A stretch of DNA of 64,000 bases from Austropuccinia psidii (Eukaryota > Basidiomycota > Pucciniomycetes > Pucciniales > Sphaerophragmiaceae): positions 63,292,019 to 63,356,018 of the forward strand of contig JALGQZ010000005.1 in NCBI GenBank assembly GCA_023105745.1. Direction: 5' to 3'. A program made the translations under genes and the position numbers. Positions 53,701 to 61,239 of the stretch are shown one piece after another. Under the pieces are notes generated by a model. It was not told the origin of the DNA and ran no database searches. It was given only the letters and a program-made list of their open reading frames with translations. Each line of letters begins with the position of its first letter. Position 1 is the stretch's first letter.

Positions 53701-56626
53701 TGTCTGTAGCAAATGCTCCTCTGTGGTCATACAAAAGGGAAGAAAGTTCATTTTCTTGCTTATCAGTCAGATGAAGGCTTATTTCAGCCTCATTTAACTG
53801 TTCAGACTTGAATTTCTCTAACTCTAAGTTGACTGGTGATACTTTGTTTACTGTAATTTGTCTTTTAAAGGGTAAAAAGGCAAATTTCTGGCGCTTATTG
53901 TCTCCAATTGTAAAGTATCTGTCTTTGTTATTATGTAAATCTATCCCATACATGATTAAATAGTCATTTCCCAATATAAAATGGGTACTAGAGCAATTTT
54001 CCATAACAACAAATTCAACTGTGATCCTTAAATTCCCATTTATGTGTGGGAATATGACATTGGTCTCAAAGATTCCTAATGCTTTCATTGGGTTACTTGC
54101 ACTGTTGAATTTTATACCATCAATTGGTAACAATTGGTCTTCAAAATTTGGTACACAAGTCTTAAGAAAAGATTTTCCAACACAAGAGCAGAAGGCTCCT
54201 GGGTCAAGCAAAAGTTTGGTGGGTTTGTTGTCAATCACCACTTCTGTTATACAGGAGTTACCAGCTGTATAACCTTTTCCTCTGTTTGGTTTTGTCTTCA
54301 TAAGTTGTGCATCTTGAACTTTTGATAAATCAACTTGACCATTGCTCAATTGTGGTAAGTGGGAATAAGATTCCATGATGTCAAAAGTGGCATTGATATT
54401 TTCTATATCTTTTGAAGATTCAGAGAATATGGATGACTTATCATCTGAATTGTCTTCAATTATGTCTTCTTTTTCAACATCTGGTTCTTTTTCAATGTCA
54501 ATTTCATTGATTTTCCCCATTTTTGGACATGTATTGGCTAAATGGGTGGTGCTTTGGCAAATATGGCATTTTCTGACTGTATCTGCAGATTTATATTTAA
54601 TATTACTAGAATTTTCTTTGGGGTTTTTGTCCACAGAATCTTTCCAAGGTGTATTAAACCTTGTTTTAAGATTCACCCTACTAGAACCAATTTTGGTTCT
54701 GGTGGTTACTTCTTCTAGTATATTGATAATATCCTCTGCTGAAGATTGTTCAGTAGTCCTGCTTTTGACAGCATGCTCTAAGTCACCTCCACATTGTCTC
54801 AGAATCTTTCTATGGATCATAAATTCTGACATGTCAGGATATAATGCTGTTAATCTGTCCTTTTGTTGGCAAAACCATGGTAAAGCTTTGTCTTTATCAG
54901 CATTAAATTTGGCACATTCAAAGGCTGTTTCAACTTTAAACCTCCAAGCATCATTTGCCCATTTGTTGATGATTTGGGTTTTCCACCAAGTCCAACTCTG
55001 GTGTCCATGTGCTTGTCTTATTTTGATGTACCATCTGTGAGCTGATCTGGTAAACAAGGTGTTAAACCTGGCTGTTACCAATCTGTCTGGTAATTCAAAA
55101 TCCTCTTTGATCATGTCAATACCTCTAATGAATTCCATATGGTCATACTCTCCTTCACCACTGAAGTGAGGCCATTCTTTAAGTTTTGGAACTTCTTTCA
55201 AGAGTGCTTGGCCCATTGATGGTTCCAAGTTATGAAAAGAAGTGGATAATTCATTTTTTAATTGTGAATTATCAGGATCCAATACTTGTGGATTTGAAAT
55301 TCTTGTGCCCTCATTTTGATTTAGAGGTGTAGACATTCTTGGTAAGGTGTTCAGTAATTGTTCAATGTCATTCATTTTACTGTTGCTACACCTTTGGGAA
55401 TTTCTGTATTCATGTTGGAAGCTTTGTATTAAATTTATTACTTCAATTTTATACATGTCTTCTTTATGTGTAAGTTCTTGCCATAACTCTGTCTGTCTTG
55501 TATTATCAGCAGTGACTTGATTCAATTTCATTGATAATTTTGATACTTCTTCTTGTGAAGCATCAAAACACTTTTTCAAGGCAATGGTATATGTCTTTAC
55601 TTCAGTAAATGAATTTGAAATGTCATCAAGGACTTTCTTGTTATCTGTCTTGATAATATTTATGGCTTGTTTAATTCTTGTTTCAATTATGTCATCAATA
55701 TTGAATTTAGCATACTTATCTGTTAATTCTTTAATAATGGCAGATTGTTCATTTATTTTATTGTTAGAAGAATTATCATTATTGGAATTTTTAATTGTTC
55801 TCAAAACTTTTTCAAAACACATAAGTGTTTCATTAATTTGGCACAGACTCAGGTTGTTTGTTTTAATGTTGTTACAAATGGTGTCATTTTTATCAGAAAG
55901 ATGTTTTTTCACGTCATTTATAGCATTATACAACTCTGGGATGGAATCAAATATGTCAGAAATCATTTCTGGAACCTTAATCTGGCTTCCTCCTTCTTCT
56001 GTAATTCCATCATGGTTCTGGCCATCTGAAATACATTTTCCATGGCATCCTGCTGAATCTTTGGGATTCTGTAGCCCTGGCTGTAAGGTTTTGGGGCTGG
56101 TGCCTTCCCTTTGCCCTTGTTTGGAGTTTGTGGCTGCTTTTTCACGTTGGAATTGCTGCTGCTGGCCACTGGGGCTGTTTTTGGCACTGGTTTGGCTGGT
56201 GGAGGGTTGTTTTTCCTCCATTCTAGTGTCAAAAGCATCATGTTTTTCTTCTCCATCAATGGATGCCATCCATTGAGCAATTTGCAAGTGTTGGGATGGC
56301 CCAAGAATTTTCTTACTGTCAGGTAAGAATTCATGCAATTCTTCCACAGGTCTGCAAGGATCTGGTACTCCTTGAATTGGAGTGCATTGTTGTATGCACT
56401 GTGGCTGGCTTTGTATATGTCCACAGAGGCTTGTTGTGGCGGTGTCAGCTCTTTTTGAAGGTAAAATGGTATTATCAGCTTCAGAATGACCCATTTTAGT
56501 TGTTTGGAAGTCATCAACTGACCCTTTTCCTTCTGTACCTGGTTGGCCTCTGCCATAATCACGTCTATTACCTTTTTGGGAGCTGCTTGAGGGGTTGTAG
56601 CTGGCTCCTGACCTGGTTGAAGGCAT
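50702..56626 (-). CDS. B Gag-Pol polyprotein (1974 aa)
   Basis: One frame from ATG 56626. Residues 1-220 overlap the Gag core in another frame and are low in recognisable structure. About 220-460 is coiled-coil-like. Gag domain: about 480-640 ([18 protein letters not shown]). Zinc knuckle: near 686 ([14 protein letters not shown]). Protease: near 804 ([11 protein letters not shown]). Reverse transcriptase: [19 protein letters not shown] near 1055 and YIDDII near 1154. RNase [16 protein letters not shown] near 1303. Integrase zinc region: HRTKHTCVM near 1515 and CDRCQKAN. Integrase core: MDWVTGL, SDRDPKF and GLAERMIQ near 1608, 1669 and 1707. A GPF segment lies near 1848, and a chromodomain-like tail ([21 protein letters not shown]) near 1930-1955. 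The Asp-Thr-Gly of related proteases (A', C) is Asp-Pro-Gly here, a single A-to-C change that may disable maturation. The ATG lies inside a candidate intron. Confidence 0.94.
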   Translation of the reverse strand: MPSTRSGASYNPSSSSQKGNRRDYGRGQPGTEGKGSVDDFQTTKMGHSEADNTILPSKRADTATTSLCGHIQSQPQCIQQCTPIQGVPDPCRPVEELHEFLPDSKKILGPSQHLQIAQWMASIDGEEKHDAFDTRMEEKQPSTSQTSAKNSPSGQQQQFQREKAATNSKQGQREGTSPKTLQPGLQNPKDSAGCHGKCISDGQNHDGITEEGGSQIKVPEMISDIFDSIPELYNAINDVKKHLSDKNDTICNNIKTNNLSLCQINETLMCFEKVLRTIKNSNNDNSSNNKINEQSAIIKELTDKYAKFNIDDIIETRIKQAINIIKTDNKKVLDDISNSFTEVKTYTIALKKCFDASQEEVSKLSMKLNQVTADNTRQTELWQELTHKEDMYKIEVINLIQSFQHEYRNSQRCSNSKMNDIEQLLNTLPRMSTPLNQNEGTRISNPQVLDPDNSQLKNELSTSFHNLEPSMGQALLKEVPKLKEWPHFSGEGEYDHMEFIRGIDMIKEDFELPDRLVTARFNTLFTRSAHRWYIKIRQAHGHQSWTWWKTQIINKWANDAWRFKVETAFECAKFNADKDKALPWFCQQKDRLTALYPDMSEFMIHRKILRQCGGDLEHAVKSRTTEQSSAEDIINILEEVTTRTKIGSSRVNLKTRFNTPWKDSVDKNPKENSSNIKYKSADTVRKCHICQSTTHLANTCPKMGKINEIDIEKEPDVEKEDIIEDNSDDKSSIFSESSKDIENINATFDIMESYSHLPQLSNGQVDLSKVQDAQLMKTKPNRGKGYTAGNSCITEVVIDNKPTKLLLDPGAFCSCVGKSFLKTCVPNFEDQLLPIDGIKFNSASNPMKALGIFETNVIFPHINGNLRITVEFVVMENCSSTHFILGNDYLIMYGIDLHNNKDRYFTIGDNKRQKFAFLPFKRQITVNKVSPVNLELEKFKSEQLNEAEISLHLTDKQENELSSLLYDHRGAFATDKEPLGAIIGHEVDIILNIERPYPPLLRRPAYPASPKSREALEIHIKELLDLGVIRKVGHNEEVEITTPVIVAWHNGKSRMVGDFRALNTYTVPDRYPIPKIQIALTQISQAVYITTMDALKGFHQNVVTPRARKYLRIIVHCGVYEYLRMPFGIKNAPSHFQRMMNEIFPEELSEGWLIIYIDDIIICSKTWEEHMYRLSRVLTKIQSVNMKISLKKCHFGFKELKALGHVVSGLSLGIDKNKVAAVLLKPMPQNKKEIQSFLGFAGYYRQHIKDFASIARPLYKLCDKDTVFEMTVDRVKAFESLREALTTAPLLLMPDFKLPFKLYIDASGDGLGAALHEVQIINDKPVEGPICFISRQIKPTEARYGASQMECLCLVWALEKLNYFLEGCVFEVITDCTAVKSLLNMKTPNRHMLRWQIAIQEYRGNMTIVHKDGNIHKNADGLSRWPLPNNIDNPAYVPEEASPQIPIEGISVTDLNTTFFEEVRNSYTQDKNCSILCQLLNKDCKDNSLIHALDEVWRKSYNEGRFHLLDVIIYHRTKHTCVMTVVDRSLINLVLKECHDSPFSGHLSEDRTREKVKTCIWWPMWQKDVAEYCKTCDRCQKANKSTGKRLGNMMKIQEPNRPWEIVHMDWVTGLPPGGDRSYNACLVIVDRFSKTPIFLPCHKDDTAMDTALLIWNRVVSWTGIFTNIISDRDPKFTSALWTNLHQLFGTKLSFSTAYHPQTDGLAERMIQTLEDMVRRFCAYGLEFKDCDGFTHDWCTLLPALELAYKTSIHSSTNQTPAILEKGWNPKLPQDSLRKDLIEIHPTAASFKGMLDKARKHAVRCMEDSFAYAKDKWDKSHATPDFKVGDLVLVSTTNFNNIKGCKKLKDSFAGPFVIKALHGENAVEVELSEELSNKHPTFPVSLIKPYKSSDAEKFPLRNKIPQVIPPIETSGTKKITKVLKERKLRTKKVREYLVRYSDPTCEDEWLEEKDIPEATKLLRRFRHTRNTNITK
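55963..56612 (-). CDS. B Gag core frame overlapping Gag-Pol
   Basis: Open in the frame one base ahead of Gag-Pol, from the candidate acceptor (ACCAG ending at 56613) to TGA at 55963: two bases plus 215 codons. Spliced to the mini-exon (56874-56677) it gives an uninterrupted frame of roughly 280 codons. Conserved segments: [25 protein letters not shown], a lysine/proline linker, [20 protein letters not shown] and [12 protein letters not shown]. These match A', B2, C and the relic far better than the overlapping Gag-Pol residues do, so this frame appears to be the ancestral, constrained one. There is no start codon before MAEANQ in the unspliced RNA. Protein-level expression is inferred, not shown. 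Confidence 0.6.
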
Positions 56627-56676
56627 AATTATGGTTAAAAAAGGCTTAAAATAGTATTTTTACGTCAAAAACTTAC

Positions 56677-56874
56677 TATTGGCCAAATTCTTAGCCTTCT
56701 GAAGAGTATTACTTATGTCCAAGTTAATTAATTCAGAAGATATTGGTTCAGGCTGGTTATTTTGAGTCACAATAACAGTGCTATTATGATCAGAATTAAC
56801 AGTACTGGCAGGGATAATGCTGGTTACTGTTGAGGCTGTTTCAATGTTTTCTTGTCTTACCACGTTGTCAGACA
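56677..56874 (-). other. B candidate mini-exon (198 nt)
   Basis: On the minus strand ATTTTAG precedes 56874 and GTAAGT follows 56677. 198 nt, open for 66 codons (SDNVVRQENIETASTVTSII...), no ATG. Phase: two bases, 65 codons, one base. The 64-nt candidate intron 56676-56613 contains the Gag-Pol ATG. Confidence 0.65.
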
Positions 56875-57080
56875 CTAAAATTAATGAAAAAGCCAATTAA
56901 TTAAGTAAAAAAAAGGTTATTTCAAAAAAGAAATAAAAATATAAGCCTCACTTATAATATGAAAAAAATTATTTTTTAAGGATTTTTTTGGATTATAAGT
57001 ATTTTTTATATGTTTTTAAATTTTTCAATATAAGAAAAAAAGATTTAAAAAGAGTAAAAAATATGTCACAGGTAAAATAT

Positions 57081-57096
57081 CACGGCTGGGCCCCCA
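57081..57096 (-). other. B candidate primer-binding site
   Basis: TGGGGGCCCAGCCGTG on the minus strand, two bases inside the 5' LTR. It is followed by an AT-rich leader up to the mini-exon. Confidence 0.6.
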
Positions 57097-57098
57097 AA

Positions 57099-58933
57099 TG
57101 TAAGGTGTGGATATGAAACTTTGATTAGAAATCAAGTACTTTTCCTGTCCTCAAAATTTGTATAAGGTAAAATTTAGTTAAAAATAGTATGAAATATTAT
57201 TTTTAAGAGAAAACACGCCAATTTTATTGTTTATAACTTTATTAGTATAAAACAATAATATAAAAATTTATTGTTTTACCAACAATAAAGATTTATCCAA
57301 AAAATACTCTACAAGAGATATTTTAAGGCTACAAAAGAAATTTCTTCAAGAGCAATTTCAATTGGAATTAATTGAGCAAAGAACTGCAAGCAATTAATTA
57401 AAGAACAAAGTCTTTAAAAAGAATATTAAAGAGAAAACACGCCCAAAAGTGACCAGAGTGAATTTGGAAACAAAGTGACAAAGTTAACAGTGATGAAAGA
57501 TGCTTTAATTCACTTTTGGGGTGGTTCAGGGGTAAAAATGATTATAAGAGTTACAAACAATGATTATAATGATTTTTTCACGTGGTTAAAAGGTTCAAAA
57601 TGATTTAAAAAGGGTGGTTGGAATCTTTTATTGATTGGTTTAACAGTTTTAAACTAATTAATAAAAGGAAAAAGATTCTAACATGAAGAGAAAAGTGGGG
57701 CAAAGAAGACATTCTTTTATAGCCATCAATTCTCTTACTCCAAAAGTAAAATTTACTCTTGTCAGTCGTAAAAAACAGTCTGACAACAGAAAAGCCAATT
57801 ATGGCATCATTGAACCCTGGTTTAGACCAAAAAGGGCTGGTTTAAGCCATTTTTAGCCATTTTTAGCCATTTTAGACCCTTAAATCAGCCATTACTATAG
57901 CAATACCAGGCCTAGAGCCTTCAAAACACGTCAGAATGTGTGTCAGAGTCGTAGAAACCAGTTAAAACTGTTTTTACTCTGATGGTTTTATCTTAAGGGT
58001 AGTTTTACCCTCTTGGCAACAGCTAAAACTACCCCAGTTGGTATCAAAACCTCATCATCAATTGAGTCCACAGACCCTGTAACTCAATTCCAGGCCAAAA
58101 GTGATGAACTTTTGCGTGAATTTTGACATCCCACGCCTGTCAGCAAGGATTTTGGGGGTCTAGCTCCCCCTTAGAGCTGGAGTTCCTTTTCCCCCCCAAA
58201 TTTAATCTTTCCAATTTATTTTTCCTTTAATTCCTCATCATGTATTATACTTATAATTTACATATGTAATTCAATTCAATTGTACAGTACAATACAGTAA
58301 TAATTGACACCTCATATGTAAATCAAAGTTCACTTATGTAATACACGCGCACATTTTGACATTTCAATTGAATTCAATTGAAAATACTTCAATTCTTCAT
58401 AACTTCTAAACTAAACACAACACCTCAATTTTAACACAAAAATTGATGGTTAACACCACATGTGGTGTGAATTAAATTAAGGTTTTTGAGGATTTTCAAC
58501 TTTTGTATTGAAAATACTAAAAACTTAATTTAAGCTTATTTAGAGTTGAGTTACAAAAATTTCACTCAGAGGTGACCCCACCTGATTTTTTATGAGGAAT
58601 CCAATGGTGAAATAAAATTTATATTTTTATTTATTGGATAAAAAGTTAGAATAAATTTTATTTAACTTTTTTCCAAATTTATTTATTTTTTCACAATTTT
58701 GTTAAAATTTCATTTTTACTTAAATTTTTCAAGTATAAATGTAATTTTATATTTACAAAATTTAAAGTAATTTTATTTTTAATTATAATTAATTTTTTAT
58801 TTTTAATATAATTTTATATTTATATTTTTTATTTTTATTTTAATAATATAAATAAATTTATTTTATTTATATTAATATGTTATTTTTGTATTTGTGGTCT
58901 TTTGGGTATATGAAATTACCTCTAAGGCTCACA
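57099..58933 (-). repeat. B 5' LTR
   Basis: 1835 bp, partner of 48844-50678. It carries the TATA-like element at 57721-57715. In sense orientation I find only one ATG between that box and the Gag-Pol ATG (57684, an eight-codon frame). Confidence 0.95.
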
Positions 58934-58938
58934 CAAAG

Positions 58939-59311
58939 ATTATCTCCAAATTATACTCCCTGAATGGAAAAACCATCTATTACCAATAGAAGGTGTGCAA
59001 TTTAGCAGTGCCAGTAACAATATGTACCCCTTAGGTATATTAGACACTAATCTTGTATTTCCACATCCAGCAGGAAGTGTGAGGATGAAAACTGAGATTG
59101 TGGTAATGGATAATTGCACATCTCAGCACATCATTCTTGGAAATGATTACTTGAATATATATGGTATTGATATCAATAACCATAAAGACAGATATTTCAC
59201 AATTGAGGATAACAAAAGACAAAAATTTGCTTTTTCCAATATGCCAAATCAAATATCTGTAGTATTTTCTGTCAAGGATACTTACAAAGATGAATTTGTG
59301 TCTAATCAACT
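58939..59311 (+). pseudogene. A' protease, part after the B insertion
   Basis: Continues the protease interrupted at 48843: LPEWKNHLLPIEGVQFSSAS, the second conserved block VVMDNCTSQHIILGNDYL, then YGIDINNHKDRYFTI. It ends SNQL where the solo LTR is inserted after CAACT (59307-59311). No stop lies within this segment. Confidence 0.82.
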
Positions 59312-61234
59312 TGTAAGATGTGACTATGAAACTGGTGATAATATTACTATTAATCAACAGTACTATGTCTGTTCTTATGAAATATAATAATAAAATATTA
59401 TTATAACCACAATTAAATAATTAAAAAAATTATTTCTTTCACATGTTAAGCACTACTAGTGATTTTAACAGTGAGCAAGTAATTGTCTACAAGAATCAAT
59501 TACAAGAAGAATTTAATAATAAAAACTTCTTTATTAAAATAATAAAATTATTTTAATATATAATTATCTTTTGCAAGAATAATTATAAAGATAATTCTTG
59601 AAGAAAACTATTACTAGAGAAAAACTTTAAGAATTAAGAATAAATGACTCACTAATACTCCAAAGAACTTATTGAAATGTAAGAGTAGAGAAATTTGACG
59701 TGGAATTGTGGATTTAAGGGATCAAAAGGATTTATAACAGTATTACAACAGAATATAGTTGTATTCTATGATTTCACGTCTTTCTGGATGATTTTGAAAG
59801 ATTTAAAACACTTAAGAATAGCTTTAACTAATACTTACTTGTTGGTAATAATGATTTAATAAATTGATAAGATGATGATACGGAAAAAACAGCAAGAATA
59901 GGCTTCTTTTAAGTCAACAACAGCTCACAGAGGCGTGCCATGGATCAAACTGAAAAACAAGTGAGTGAGAAAACAATAAACCTTTTTGGATTAATGATTG
60001 CATCATCTGTTGTCACGTAAGATTATCATAATTACTTAATTGATGCTTTTACATGACTACCAACCCCAATATGGTTAAGAATAAAAGGAGTAACATCTGT
60101 AAATCTTCTTTTATTCTAAAATAATCATTGATTTCTCAAAGTTATCAATGTTATTGCCAATTTCATCACAGGTTGTAATTACTGTGAATTTTTGAAGATT
60201 CAGTGTTTCACGTAGAATGGTCAAAAATGGACTGTAAGTAAAACTTTTAATTTTACTAGTAAAACCATAATTCTTTTTGGTTGTACCATAGATAATACAG
60301 TTCTTCATTGGTCCTGAAATTTTCAGGAAGATTCATTAAGAATTGTATTTTTAATGAATTTTTGAAGTTTTTACCTCATTTCTACGTAGAATTGCAAATA
60401 GCAGTATTTTGCTGGTTGCTATGAGGTAAATCAATGAATATGGATCCCAAAAGGGTTTAATTACTCTTTTAGGGTCTAGTCATGGAAAGTCATCAAGAAT
60501 TGACGTGGTTACAGGAGCCTAAGTAGCTTATTACCTCCTTGGCACGTCAAAATAGCAGGTTATTTGCTATTTTTCTTATGATTACAGTAGGTGTAACTTG
60601 GTAACCAAGTTCCCAAAGAGTTTTAGTTTACAAATTGGGCCAAGATGAGCCATGGATCCATGCTCTGGAGCTATCCACGCCTCTGAGGCCTCAGAAGTTG
60701 GGTACCCTGGCTCTCTTTGATGTCTTTTGTCCCCCTTGCTTAATTTTTACGTCAAAATAGTAATTTAAGCTTAAAGTGAGATATCCACTATGGGTGTACC
60801 AAAAGTCCATGTAAGAATACCATAATATTAAGTGCTCAAAACATGCATAACACTATTCTTAGTGTATATGTAACATGGGATTTCTCACTTTCCCATTATT
60901 TTGGCTAAAAATCAAGAAAAACAAAATTTTTCATGGATCTTTTATGTGGTATTAATGATGTGGTATTGAAGTATTTTCCATTTTACCACCTCAAATACTT
61001 AAATTGAGCTTATTCACTCTATGGAGCTACCCTAGGTGAATTTTTGTGTAGAATCCAAATCTGGTCTTAAATCCATGGATTTACTTACTCAATAAAAAGT
61101 TATTCATCTTTTATGAAATTGAAAATGATGAATTTTGGATATATGCATGACTTATGAGTTTTGCATAATTCAAAATTTCTTTTTAAGATAATTGTGGCCT
61201 ATTTGGGTATGTAAAATATACCTCAAGGCTCACA
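59312..61234 (-). repeat. Solo family-A LTR
   Basis: 1923 bp, TGTAAGATGTGACTATG to GGCTCACA on the plus strand, flanked by CAACT (59307-59311, 61235-61239). No internal region is present, so it is the product of recombination between the two LTRs of a former full element. It lies opposite in orientation to A'. Its minus strand keeps the 65-codon frame (60308-60111). Confidence 0.93.
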
Positions 61235-61239
61235 CAACT

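Larger units (their letters stand above)
48844..58933 (-). mobile_element. B: family-B Ty3/gypsy element, complete and young
   Basis: 10,090 bp on the minus strand, inserted in the A' protease with target duplication CAAAG (48839-48843, 58934-58938). Both LTRs are 1835 bp, and I can spot only four base differences between them. It has one uninterrupted 1974-codon Gag-Pol, polypurine tract, candidate primer site and mini-exon. Most of this suggests a recently active copy. One caution is the protease motif, DPG instead of DTG. Confidence 0.95.

Noticed and set aside
55584..56276. Plus-strand frames opposite element B Gag-Pol
   Set aside because: Shadows of the coding strand; composition follows the minus-strand genes.
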